A stretch of DNA of 64,000 bases, taken from NCBI GenBank assembly GCA_029547705.1, contig JAKPOU010000050.1:90192-154191 (forward strand), given 5' to 3'. A program made the position numbers and the translations under genes. Positions 28,230 to 37,268 of this stretch are shown in pieces; the stretch's first letter is position 1, and every line of letters begins with the position of its first letter. This DNA is from Bacteroidota bacterium (lineage in GTDB: Bacteria > Bacteroidota > Bacteroidia > Bacteroidales > VadinHA17). The notes beneath the pieces were generated by a model that made no database searches, had not been told where the DNA came from, and saw only the letters and a program-made list of their open reading frames with translations.

Positions 28230-30014
28230 ATGAAGTACATCTTTCCCTTACTGCTGTTTAATTTTCTGGTCTGCGTCGCGGAGGCACAGCACCTGCCGGG
28301 ATTCAGAAATTCGGAAAGCTTTGATGAACAACAGCTTGTGATTGAAGATGCGGAAAATGGCATCCGTATTCTTATAAATGCTCCTCTGGAAGGTTTCGGT
28401 AAAAAGGATAAGGTACTGCTTGTTTTTTATGCTTTACCAAACGGCAGTTCAATTGAACATACCTTTGGGAGGAAAGCGGAACCGGGACTTGATTATCGCT
28501 ATGATATTCAACATATAGGAGCACAGACAAGGTTCCTCAGAAATGTGATCGGAGACCGGACGATTGTTGTAGCTTATCTTGAAAATTCACGTTTAAGCTG
28601 GCCTGCATGGGTGGCAAATACAACTGATCCCCAGGAAAAGATAAGGAAAATTGTTGACTGTGTAACCGGGATCTTTGTCCGCTGGGAACCTGAAATAGCG
28701 CTGAATGGTCACAGCGGAGGCGGAAGATTTATATTCAGCTATATTGATTCCCTGGAAGAGATCCCCCCTTCAATTGTCAGGATAGGCTTCCTCGACAGTA
28801 CCTACGGCTATAAAGATACGCTTCACGGAAAGAAAATAGCAAGCTGGCTGATGTCGGGAAGAAAAAGATACCTGTGCACTCTTGCTTATAACGACAGCGT
28901 GGTTGTCTATAATGGGAAACCTCTTGTTTCACCGACAGGAGGAACCTGGTACAGGAGTAAAATGATGAAGAATTATCTTTCCGGCTATTTCCGCTTCAGG
29001 GAGAAGGAAAGAGATTCACTGCTATGGAGTACATCACCGGGCAGACGGATAGTGTTCATCCTGAAACCAAATCCGGAAAGAAAAATTTACCATACAACCC
29101 AGGTGGAGCTAAACGGATTTATTCACAGTATCCTCAGCGGAACGAAACATGAACAAAAGGATTATACTTATTTTGGGAAAAGGGCATATTCAGATCTGAT
29201 AGATGATTCTCTTGCATTACCTATCAGAATGCTCAATATTCCTGTTCGTGACCCATTATCGGAAAGCGGATCTGAATTCATGAACAGGATCAGATCATTA
29301 TCGCCCGGGGAACGTGAGGAGGAGATTTACAAAGCTGTTTCATCGGGTAATATACCGGATTTTTTAAGAGATCCGGTGACAATGAGCGGAGAATTCATGG
29401 ATTCCCGGGGTAAAGCCCACAGGGTTGTTTATGAGGTTATGCCGGATTATATTTCGGTTGGCAGCAATGAGGATTTTTGCCGTATACCAATGAATCCTTA
29501 TACCGCCCAAAAAGTGGCCGATGACTTTGGAGCTTCTTTGATCACATCTGTAATAAGCGACAATATTCACAGATCAGCAGATATCAGACTTGAACCTTTT
29601 TATTATGCCCCGGTAGGCCATGAAAATGAATTAGTCGAAAAATTTGCTGAGCATAACAGGCAGATTGAAAAACAGCTTTCAGAATCGGGAGGCAGGCAGG
29701 GGGATCTGGTATCAGGTATCAAAAAGGATGTAATACTTTCATCCCGGATCGATGCTCAACCCGGGAAGGTAGTGATCTACGGCTGGCACAGGCCGGATGG
29801 CAAGCCGATACAACCGGTATACAGTGGTCATATTTACTGGTATGTCGATTATAGTCATGGGATAAGACTTATTAACAACCAGGTACTTATAGATGGCAAG
29901 CCAAAATTGTTCACTGAAATATTACAGGACCCGGTACTATTCAGGATCTTTAGCGATGAGGATACTCCGATGAAGCAACCTGCGTACAGAAAACCGGGTC
30001 AGGACGGGGATTGA
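28230..30014 (+). CDS. Exported alpha/beta-hydrolase-like protein of unknown function
   Basis: A 594-residue protein with a signal peptide (MKYIFPLLLFNFLVCVAEAQ). The first half looks like an alpha/beta hydrolase: LLVFYALPNGSS, VIGDRTIVVAYLEN and a nucleophile elbow LNGHSGGGRF (Ser near residue 163), followed by GFLDSTYG. The second half (about 340-590) has no domain I recognise. It starts 56 bases after the M28 gene and may share its transcript. An esterase, amidase or peptidase role is possible, but I see no clear catalytic Asp and His. It could also be a non-enzymatic relative. Confidence 0.7.
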   Translation: MKYIFPLLLFNFLVCVAEAQHLPGFRNSESFDEQQLVIEDAENGIRILINAPLEGFGKKDKVLLVFYALPNGSSIEHTFGRKAEPGLDYRYDIQHIGAQTRFLRNVIGDRTIVVAYLENSRLSWPAWVANTTDPQEKIRKIVDCVTGIFVRWEPEIALNGHSGGGRFIFSYIDSLEEIPPSIVRIGFLDSTYGYKDTLHGKKIASWLMSGRKRYLCTLAYNDSVVVYNGKPLVSPTGGTWYRSKMMKNYLSGYFRFREKERDSLLWSTSPGRRIVFILKPNPERKIYHTTQVELNGFIHSILSGTKHEQKDYTYFGKRAYSDLIDDSLALPIRMLNIPVRDPLSESGSEFMNRIRSLSPGEREEEIYKAVSSGNIPDFLRDPVTMSGEFMDSRGKAHRVVYEVMPDYISVGSNEDFCRIPMNPYTAQKVADDFGASLITSVISDNIHRSADIRLEPFYYAPVGHENELVEKFAEHNRQIEKQLSESGGRQGDLVSGIKKDVILSSRIDAQPGKVVIYGWHRPDGKPIQPVYSGHIYWYVDYSHGIRLINNQVLIDGKPKLFTEILQDPVLFRIFSDEDTPMKQPAYRKPGQDGD

Positions 30015-30072
30015 ATACTGTTGAAAACAGGATAAGGCAAGCCGTTTTTCCGGGATTTTCGCTCAGTACGGA

Positions 30073-30534
30073 TTAAACATAAGCAATACAATCCATCTGA
30101 ATCAGATTGTCGGCGGGTGGCAATCCGTTTGGCACGGCGACTGTTGTCCGGGCCGGGGGATTCTTTCCGAAACGTCCCTTATAGGCTTCGTTCATTCCAT
30201 GATAATCATCCATGGTTTCCAGGAATACCGTCACCTTAAGGACCTTTTCCATGGAAGAGCCGGCTTTGATGAGCTGGGCTTCTATCATTTTAAGAACATT
30301 GTCGGTATGCACCTTAATATCACCCTCAAGACGTTGTCCGTGACCTGAAACAAATACAAGATTTCCGTATTTAGTAAAAGGCGAGAATAAGGGCTGATCC
30401 TGAAAATTAACCGCACCGGGAGTTTCCTTTTCCATGGGCACACTTGCCTTTGCCCTTGTTGCCAGGCCTGCACCGCTTACGCCAATAACTGCTGCAAAGA
30501 GTTTCTTTAGTACTGATCTTCTTTCTGTTTTCAT
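30073..30534 (-). CDS. Tat-exported RidA-family imine/enamine deaminase
   Basis: YjgF/YER057c/UK114 family protein, 153 residues. A twin-arginine signal (ERRSVLKK, residues 4-11) precedes the Rid domain. Domain marks are FTKYGNLVFVSGHG and the C-terminal NPPARTTVAVPNG, whose Arg anchors the substrate carboxylate in RidA enzymes, then IQMDCIAYV. RidA hydrolyses enamine/imine products of PLP-dependent dehydratases to keto acids and ammonia. It is the third gene after the amidohydrolase and the SelA-like PLP enzyme, so it probably clears the product of the latter. Export of RidA is unusual, since the classic proteins are cytoplasmic. Confidence 0.88.
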   Translation of the reverse strand: MKTERRSVLKKLFAAVIGVSGAGLATRAKASVPMEKETPGAVNFQDQPLFSPFTKYGNLVFVSGHGQRLEGDIKVHTDNVLKMIEAQLIKAGSSMEKVLKVTVFLETMDDYHGMNEAYKGRFGKNPPARTTVAVPNGLPPADNLIQMDCIAYV

Positions 30535-30614
30535 TTTGATATAGTTTTAGTTTTGAGAATATAACAGCCTGTCCCGCAAAGCGGGAGAAACGCATATTAA
30601 TGAAGAATAATTTC

Positions 30615-31844
30615 CTAGCTCTGACTTACGCTGGCTTTGATCAGCTCTTCCCGCACCCTTTTGGCTACGATCTTATCCTGTCCGGGTTTCAGCATGAATA
30701 CGGTTATTACAATACTTTCATTCCTGCCCCCGCGTACTTCAATGGAGGGATTCCCGTTCTGAAGCCTGATAATAAAATCCCTCCCGCTTACATTGATCTT
30801 GCGGATATCCCATGAAATTGTCAGTGTTGGAGTATGGTTGGCAATGGGAGGTACGCTGACCTCTGTGGTGACACCTTCCACTTCCCTTGCCGCACTTTCA
30901 ATCACAGCAACCCTGTCTTCCCACATCTTCCATTCAGCTTCGTGATCCTGGTTAATATATTTATCCAGTGCCACATACATACCTATAATTTCTTCCTTGT
31001 TCACTTTCATGCCACGGCCGATAGTACTGGAGCGCGGAGGTGCACTCAGACGTGCTGCTTCAATCAGATCCTTTCTACCCATCAGGATACCTGCACTTTG
31101 CGGACCACACAGGCCCTTACCGCCTGAAATACAAACCAGATCAAAGCCCATGTCGTTATATTTCCAGAGATTCTCGACGGGAGGTACATCTGCCGCTATA
31201 TCATTCATTGTCGGTATGTTGAACTTTTTGCCAAGGGCAACCCACTCCTCAGCACCGATCTGTCCGCTAAGGGCAGCATCATTGAGAAACCACATCATTG
31301 CAGTGTTTTCGTTAACGGCCTTTTCAACGTCCTGTACTGTTTCAACCTCAACAAGTTTGATGCCGGTGAGCTTCAGTGCATGAATGTATCCCCAGTTATG
31401 TGATTTCTGTGTCAGCACTTCCGATTTCATGCCAGTAAGATCGGGGAGCTGGGCAACTTTTTTTGTATCATTTCCGGTTAGAACGCCGGCCATTCCCAGT
31501 ACAAGGGCAGAGAAACATCCTGCTGTTACCGTTGCGGCTTCAGCATGACACATTTCGGCAATCCTTTCTCCCACCTTATCCTGAACTTCATCCAGTACTG
31601 CATATTCCTCAGATGAAGCAAGCCATGCATCCTTAACTTCTTCATGCATCAGGGAAGCCGATAGTGCCGTGTAGGTTCCGGCTGCATTGATGAAGGTCCG
31701 TATTCCGAGTTCCCTGAAAATATCGCGTTTTGCTTTTGAGGATGAACATGCTGTAGCCACTGTTCCGAAAGTAAGAGTACTTCCGGCTACTGCCCCCGAC
31801 AAGGGCAGAATCGTAAGGTTTTTAATCAGTTTCCTGCGTTTCAT
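30615..31844 (-). CDS. Tat-exported SelA-like PLP-dependent enzyme (ammonia-lyase type)
   Basis: A 409-residue paralogue of the enzyme at 22480 without the extra C-terminal domain. The N-terminus has KRRKLIKN (twin arginine), a hydrophobic stretch and a possible lipobox (VATAC, Cys33), so it may be an anchored lipoprotein. PLP site: TAGCFSALVLG, NDIAAD (Asp215) and ISGGKGLCGPQSAG (Lys243). Known relatives include SelA and D-glucosaminate-6-phosphate ammonia-lyase. It is flanked by an amidohydrolase gene 92 bases upstream and ridA 80 bases downstream on the same strand. That points to deacylation, then beta-elimination, then imine hydrolysis (inference). Confidence 0.87.
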   Translation of the reverse strand: MKRRKLIKNLTILPLSGAVAGSTLTFGTVATACSSSKAKRDIFRELGIRTFINAAGTYTALSASLMHEEVKDAWLASSEEYAVLDEVQDKVGERIAEMCHAEAATVTAGCFSALVLGMAGVLTGNDTKKVAQLPDLTGMKSEVLTQKSHNWGYIHALKLTGIKLVEVETVQDVEKAVNENTAMMWFLNDAALSGQIGAEEWVALGKKFNIPTMNDIAADVPPVENLWKYNDMGFDLVCISGGKGLCGPQSAGILMGRKDLIEAARLSAPPRSSTIGRGMKVNKEEIIGMYVALDKYINQDHEAEWKMWEDRVAVIESAAREVEGVTTEVSVPPIANHTPTLTISWDIRKINVSGRDFIIRLQNGNPSIEVRGGRNESIVITVFMLKPGQDKIVAKRVREELIKASVSQS

Positions 31845-31936
31845 TTTTACTGTATTTTTTCAATTAGGTTTTTTATCAGTGGTGATTTTTAAAAGCTGCC
31901 CTGAAATGAATATCATTTCATGGCGGCTTGATCCGA

Positions 31937-33217
31937 TTATTTTCCTGCTCTGTACAGGGGACTTGTAATTCCGTTCAGGTCATAGACGATTTTCCCGGCA
32001 CGGAGGGTTAATTCCGCAATCAGCTTTTGTGTTCCCATCATCTTTTCCCTGTTTATGTCAACAAATCCAAAATTCCCCTTTACCAGGCTGAATACAGCGA
32101 CATCAGCCTCTGAGCCGACACTCAGGTTTCCAAGTTCCGGTCTGTTAATGATCTTTGCCGGGTACCATGTGGAACGCGCTACAACGTCCTGAACGGACAA
32201 TCCCAGTGCCATGAACTTGGACATCAGGTTGGCCATGTCCTTGTATCCGCTGTTCATACTTCCCGTATGAAGATCAGAACTCAGGGCGTCGGCTATTAAC
32301 CCCTGCTGAATTGCCGGAACGGCCTGGTTCCAGCGGAAGGATCCTCCTCCGTGTCCGACGTCAAATATTATTCCTCTTTTCCGAGCCGCAAAAACGAAAG
32401 GCTTAACTTTTCCGTTCTCGTCCACGATTGCGTCGCGTGTTTTGGGAAAATAAGCATAGCAATGTGTGAAGATGTCACCCGGATTTAAATGCTTCATGAA
32501 CAATTCCTCAAGGGGCAGAGGGGGATTACTAACACCAAAGTCTATCATTGACGGCATTCCTGTAAGCGTTCCTGCCTTTACAGTACTGTCTGTGGGTCTC
32601 CAGTCATAACCCTCGTAATGGGCCAGCTTGAATCCTACAATCTCATCCGGGTATTTCCTGGCCATTGCAACGGCCCTGTGGGCATTCATGTCCTTGATAT
32701 TCTGCTCCAGAGGACCTCCCCTCATACCTTCACCCACAATATTCAGGAAAGCAAGAACCCTGGTTTCTGACCTGTCTATAGTCTGTTCCTTGAAAAGTTC
32801 AAAATTCCTGTATCCTGCCGAGCCTGCATCAACAACTGTTGTTACCCCTGCCCTGAAAGTAAAGCCGTCAGGCGGAAGTGAGGTATATCCGTTGGCTATA
32901 TAGGATGGATCCATCCCATGAAACACATGGACATGAATATCTATCAGTCCGGGTGTTACGAACATTCCGCTCACATCAACGGTCCTTTTAGCCGTATTTG
33001 AAGGAATATTTGGTGCTACCTGAACAATTTTGCCTCCGGCTATCGCCACATCCATTCTGGAATCAATATTATTTTTCGGATCAATTACATGTCCGCCTTT
33101 CAACAGGATATCGACGGACTGGGCATTCATAACTGAACCGATTGCCATGAAAGCCGCAAAAAACAGAATATGAATACATCCGTATATTCTTCCCGGTGTA
33201 ATTTTTTTATTTTGCAT
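31937..33217 (-). CDS. Exported amidohydrolase/deacetylase (dihydroorotase-like fold)
   Basis: Amidohydrolase-superfamily metalloenzyme of the amidohydrolase/deacetylase group often found beside SelA-like genes, 426 residues. The N-terminus is a Sec-type signal (hydrophobic, ending near MNAQS). Metal site: PGLIDIHVHVFHG (HxH), GFKLAHYEG (candidate carboxylated Lys), IFTHCYAYF (His), DVGHGGGSF (His) and SSDLHTGS (Asp). It probably removes an N-acyl or cyclic amide group from an amino acid or amino sugar. It is first in a three-gene minus-strand operon with the SelA-like enzyme and RidA, divergent from the AGE-family gene. Confidence 0.88.
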   Translation of the reverse strand: MQNKKITPGRIYGCIHILFFAAFMAIGSVMNAQSVDILLKGGHVIDPKNNIDSRMDVAIAGGKIVQVAPNIPSNTAKRTVDVSGMFVTPGLIDIHVHVFHGMDPSYIANGYTSLPPDGFTFRAGVTTVVDAGSAGYRNFELFKEQTIDRSETRVLAFLNIVGEGMRGGPLEQNIKDMNAHRAVAMARKYPDEIVGFKLAHYEGYDWRPTDSTVKAGTLTGMPSMIDFGVSNPPLPLEELFMKHLNPGDIFTHCYAYFPKTRDAIVDENGKVKPFVFAARKRGIIFDVGHGGGSFRWNQAVPAIQQGLIADALSSDLHTGSMNSGYKDMANLMSKFMALGLSVQDVVARSTWYPAKIINRPELGNLSVGSEADVAVFSLVKGNFGFVDINREKMMGTQKLIAELTLRAGKIVYDLNGITSPLYRAGK

Positions 33218-33428
33218 TACTGGTTTTTTTAAAAGATTAAAAACTATTAATTATTCAATTCTACGAAGATAAAAAAGTTCTTTGAAACTGAATAAAGCCT
33301 GCTATATTAGGGGCCTGAAGAATAAAGAACTGAATCAAAACCGGCAAAGTTGCCTCATTCACTTTATTTCAATGATTCTGAGGCAAACTTATAAAGCCTG
33401 TAAAATCAATAAGTTGTATTATATCAAG

Positions 33429-34781
33429 ATGAAAAGAGATGTTTTTTCAAGACGTGCTTTCTTAACGAAAGGAGGCATCGGAGGATTAGGACTGTTTACA
33501 ATTGGAAGCGCCATGGCCTGCAGCCGCAGTACTGATAAGTCCGGTACTATTGAAAGCGGGCGGGGAAAGATTGAAAATATCGGCGGAATATCCCTTGAAC
33601 AGCTTCGCGATCAGTACAGGTCGGAGCTGTATGATTATTTTATTCCCAATATGGACAAGTATGCCGTTGACCATAAATATGGCGGTGTGATTTGTTCTCT
33701 GGATATCCGTACAGGTGAACCGGAAAATATGAATAAAACAGCCTGGTTTGTCGGCAGGGGCCTTTGGGTATATTCATATTTATACAATAACCTGGAACCA
33801 GATTCCCGCTTTCTGGAGATTGCACGCAAATCGAAGGATCTGTTGCTGAAGTTGCAGCCAAAAGATGACAGTTTCTGGCCGGAAACTTTCAGCCGTGAGG
33901 GAAAGCCTCTTTCAGGACCGGGTGATATTTACGGAAGCCTGTTTGTTGCTGAAGGTTTGTCTGAATACGCTGAAGCATCAGGAGAGAAAGAATACCGGGA
34001 CCTGGCAAAGAAAATTATTTTTGATTGTGTTGCCCGCTATGACCAGCCCGATTACAGTTACAGTATCGGGAGCTATCTCAAAAATTCCCCGCCGGTACAG
34101 GGGCCCAGGATATTGGGTCACTGGATGATACTTCTCAGTCTGTCAACTCAGATGCTGATGCATGAACCTGATGAAGACCTGGAAAAGCTTGCCGCACGCT
34201 GTGTGGATGCCATACTGAATCATCATGTAAATGCAGAATACGGACTTACCAATGAGGTTCTCAACCATGATTTCAGTCTGCCGGACAACGAATATGCACA
34301 ACATTCGATTACCGGCCATGGTCTGGAGACACTGGCTTTTGTGATGTTCGAGGCCGGCAGGCTGAGGGACAGGAATCTGTTTCGTTCGGCTGAAAAAGTA
34401 TTCAAGAAAATTGTGGATGTCTGTGCTGATCATGTATATGGCGGTTACTTTCACACCTTGCAGCAGGTGGATAACTACATATGGAGTACAGGCAAGTCAC
34501 TGTGGTGCCAGCAGGAAGTCATAAACGGAGCCCTGTTTCTGATTGAGCACACGGGTGATGAGTGGGCGATGCGTCATTTTGAAAGAGCAAACAGTCATAT
34601 TTTTGAAAAATACTTCAATCCGGCGCATAAATTCTGGCATTTCGGAGGAGACCGGAAGATGGTGAACCGTAATGTAAGCCTGATGGAACATTATCATCAT
34701 GCCCGGCAGTTTGTCAGGGGATTGCTTACATTTGAACGCCTGATAGAACGCGGAGGCAGGATATCGGATTTGTTTGCCTGA
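33429..34781 (+). CDS. Tat-exported AGE-family sugar epimerase/isomerase
   Basis: N-acylglucosamine 2-epimerase (AGE) family, (alpha/alpha)6 barrel, about 450 residues from the ATG at 33429. That start gives a canonical twin-arginine signal SRRAFLTK followed by GGIGGLGLF and AMACS (possible lipobox); the frame open from 33282 adds 49 residues with no such logic. Family blocks: GRGLWVYSYLYNN, YGSLFVAEGLSEYAEASGE, NEYAQHSITGHGLETLAFVMFEAG and KSLWCQQEVINGALFLIEHTG with conserved His and Trp. It likely isomerises free sugars in the periplasm. It heads a plus-strand run reaching the GH3 gene. Confidence 0.88.
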   Translation: MKRDVFSRRAFLTKGGIGGLGLFTIGSAMACSRSTDKSGTIESGRGKIENIGGISLEQLRDQYRSELYDYFIPNMDKYAVDHKYGGVICSLDIRTGEPENMNKTAWFVGRGLWVYSYLYNNLEPDSRFLEIARKSKDLLLKLQPKDDSFWPETFSREGKPLSGPGDIYGSLFVAEGLSEYAEASGEKEYRDLAKKIIFDCVARYDQPDYSYSIGSYLKNSPPVQGPRILGHWMILLSLSTQMLMHEPDEDLEKLAARCVDAILNHHVNAEYGLTNEVLNHDFSLPDNEYAQHSITGHGLETLAFVMFEAGRLRDRNLFRSAEKVFKKIVDVCADHVYGGYFHTLQQVDNYIWSTGKSLWCQQEVINGALFLIEHTGDEWAMRHFERANSHIFEKYFNPAHKFWHFGGDRKMVNRNVSLMEHYHHARQFVRGLLTFERLIERGGRISDLFA

Positions 34782-34868
34782 AACAAAAAGTGCCCTTGCC
34801 GCGGAAAGATACCCGGTGCGGAACTTCACCGATCAGGGCTGTTTTAAATCATATAAATTTTTGCAGAT

Positions 34869-36125
34869 ATGGAAACAAGGTACACTGAAAACAGGACATT
34901 GATACTGATCGTTATCCTCCTGAGCCTTATGTGTTCGTGTCAACCCGGGGACAAGGGGATACGAGTGGTTTTTCCGGATGTGAGCGAAGCTGTTCAGGTT
35001 ACAGGAAATGACAGGGAACATCTGCTTGCAAGTTACTACGGAATAAATTCGTGGAGCAGGGATCAGAGATATATCACGGTGCTGGAGACGGACATAAAAT
35101 ATAAACTTCCGGATGAGACGGAACCGGCAGTTCTGGGACTTGTTGACCTGAAGAACAATAATTTTATTCCGCTTACGGAAACCCGGGCCTGGAATTTCCA
35201 GCAGGGATGCATGGCACACTGGCTGGCAACATCGCCGGATTCACTTATTATTTTCAATGATTTCAGGAACGGAAAATTTGTTTCTGTAATAATGAATGTT
35301 CACAAGAAGCAGGAAATCAGGACAATTCCCCACCCTGTAAGCGCTGTTTCTCCCAATGGCAGGGAAGCAGTCAGCATCAATTTTTCCAGGCTCAGATTAA
35401 CCCGTCCGGATTACGGCTACGGAGGGAACGGACAGGATCCACAGGCAGACATACCCTTGCCGGACAATGACGGGCTGTTTCTTGTAGATCTTGAAACGGG
35501 TGAGTCCGGACTGCTTGTTTCACTGGAGCAGGTAAAAGATCTTATTCCTCCTGTAAGCGAAGGTTCCATCGGCTGGTTTAATCATACTCTCTTCAGCAGG
35601 GATGGTTCAAAAATCTTCTGGCTTTCACGTCAGATGGAAGGTTCAAGACGCAGAACAACTTCCCTTACGGTTAACAGGGACGGTACTGATCTGAGGAGAT
35701 GCTTTCCGGATAACTGGGAAGGATCCCATTTCGACTGGCTGAATGATGATGAACTTATGGTCACTGCCAGTTATGAAGGGAAACAATATGCACACGTACT
35801 GTTCACGGTCGGAAAACAGGATTATAAGAGACTGGGAGGGGGACTGCTTGATTATGACGGGCACGGTACCTTCTCACCGGACCAGAAGTGGATGGTTACT
35901 GACACTTATGCAGGTTCAGGCATGAGGGAACACAAGATCTATCTGATGGATATGGAGAGTGAAGCGGTTATTTCCCTGGGAAGGTTTGTTCAGCCACCTG
36001 AATTTGACGGATACTGGCGTTGTGACCTTCATTGCAGGTGGAGCCCCGACGGCAGCATGCTGGGATTCAATTCAACATTTACAGGCAGCAGACAGGTCTA
36101 TATCATGAGATTGGATTATCTTTGA
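34869..36125 (+). CDS. Beta-propeller lipoprotein (oligogalacturonide lyase/TolB-like)
   Basis: A 418-residue lipoprotein (signal ending SLMCSC). Repeated beta-propeller blades are seen: AVSPNGREAVSINFSRL, LFSRDGSKIFWLSR, HFDWLNDDELMVTASYEG, TFSPDQKWMVTDTY and WSPDGSMLGFNSTFTGSRQVY. The layout resembles oligogalacturonate lyase-type and WD40-like PD40 propellers. In the pectin enzymes a Mn-binding His cluster is needed, and I cannot confirm one here. It lies 87 bases after the AGE gene and 29 before the phosphoesterase gene. Confidence 0.7.
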   Translation: METRYTENRTLILIVILLSLMCSCQPGDKGIRVVFPDVSEAVQVTGNDREHLLASYYGINSWSRDQRYITVLETDIKYKLPDETEPAVLGLVDLKNNNFIPLTETRAWNFQQGCMAHWLATSPDSLIIFNDFRNGKFVSVIMNVHKKQEIRTIPHPVSAVSPNGREAVSINFSRLRLTRPDYGYGGNGQDPQADIPLPDNDGLFLVDLETGESGLLVSLEQVKDLIPPVSEGSIGWFNHTLFSRDGSKIFWLSRQMEGSRRRTTSLTVNRDGTDLRRCFPDNWEGSHFDWLNDDELMVTASYEGKQYAHVLFTVGKQDYKRLGGGLLDYDGHGTFSPDQKWMVTDTYAGSGMREHKIYLMDMESEAVISLGRFVQPPEFDGYWRCDLHCRWSPDGSMLGFNSTFTGSRQVYIMRLDYL

Positions 36126-36154
36126 AAGTATAAGCAAATCCAAATACCTGAACC

Positions 36155-37165
36155 ATGAAAAATAAAATCCTTCTTTTCAGCCTTGTCCTTATTCTGATTT
36201 CAGGCTTTCCCGGTGTTTCCATTTATGCTGCCTTAAATGTAACCGGGCAGGATACTCTTACATTCATTCATGTCAGCGATGTCCATATCTGCAATCTGAA
36301 AGGCTATCACCCTGAATTTGTACAGAGGCGCCAGCATTTCGGGGACGGGATGAGTCCTTTCCGGGAATTTCTTGCCACTGTCCCGGCAAAGGTGAGAGCC
36401 GACATGGTCATAGTAACCGGTGATAATGTGGATTATTATGAAGCAGAAACTGAAAGCGGCGGAATGCTTGATACCCAGATTGAGCAATATGTCCGTCTGA
36501 TTGACAACAGTCAGGTTCCTGTTTTCCTTACCCTCGGAAATCATGATATTGCAAGCTACAGGATTACTCCCGGTCCGTGGAGCGGAAACAACCAGCTTGA
36601 AGCCGGAAGGGCGCGTGCCACATGGATGAGGAATGTTCCCTGCTTTAAAGACGGCACCTATTACAGCCGTGTTTTTAAAATTGATACAATGACTTTCCGT
36701 TTCATTTTCCTTGATAACGGCTATTATTCAACCCAGGAAATATCTGACGGAGAACTGAATTTCTCTGTTGACCCCTACCAGCTGCGGTGGCTGGATGCCC
36801 AGCTTAAGGCCTCCCCCTCGGATGTGGAAATAATCTTCATGCATATACCTCTTCCCAACGGAAAGCCGGCCGAAAATGAAATACTCACTGAGGCGATGTC
36901 GGATTACTCACAAAAAACTGAAGTGTACAATCTGTTCAGTGTTCTGGAAAATAATTCCTCAACTGCCATGATTTTCGGAGGCCATAATCATATTAATCTG
37001 ATCAACAGGTATAAGCTTCCAAATGGTAATTTACTCACACAGGTTAGGACCGGGGCTTTTGGAAATGATACAGCAAACTGGCGGATGATCAGAATCACAA
37101 AGGACAAAATCCTGGTAAGCAGGGCCGGGAGTACTGTTACCGAATATACAGTCCCCCTGTACTGA
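36155..37165 (+). CDS. Exported calcineurin-like metallophosphoesterase
   Basis: Dimetal phosphoesterase, 336 residues, with a Sec signal (LFSLVLILISGFPGVSIYA). All motifs of the family are present: FIHVSDVHI (DxH), VTGDNVDY (GDxxD type), LGNHD (GNHD), FMHIPLP (His) and FGGHNHI (GHxH). It would act on phosphoesters in the periplasm. It sits in the run from AGE to GH3 with short gaps, so it is probably co-transcribed. The specific substrate is unknown. Confidence 0.9.
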   Translation: MKNKILLFSLVLILISGFPGVSIYAALNVTGQDTLTFIHVSDVHICNLKGYHPEFVQRRQHFGDGMSPFREFLATVPAKVRADMVIVTGDNVDYYEAETESGGMLDTQIEQYVRLIDNSQVPVFLTLGNHDIASYRITPGPWSGNNQLEAGRARATWMRNVPCFKDGTYYSRVFKIDTMTFRFIFLDNGYYSTQEISDGELNFSVDPYQLRWLDAQLKASPSDVEIIFMHIPLPNGKPAENEILTEAMSDYSQKTEVYNLFSVLENNSSTAMIFGGHNHINLINRYKLPNGNLLTQVRTGAFGNDTANWRMIRITKDKILVSRAGSTVTEYTVPLY

Positions 37166-37268
37166 CCAAAGTGTTGCAGTCTTGTTTGGCAACTGTTGCT
37201 TTTGTTCCTTTGCCGCTTATGAAAAGATAGAAGTAAAGAACCCGCTCAACAAAAATTAGAAATAAATT

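Noticed and set aside
33282..33428. Longer start for the AGE-family gene
   Set aside because: It would bury a perfect twin-arginine signal 50 residues inside the protein. The ATG at 33429 is preferred.
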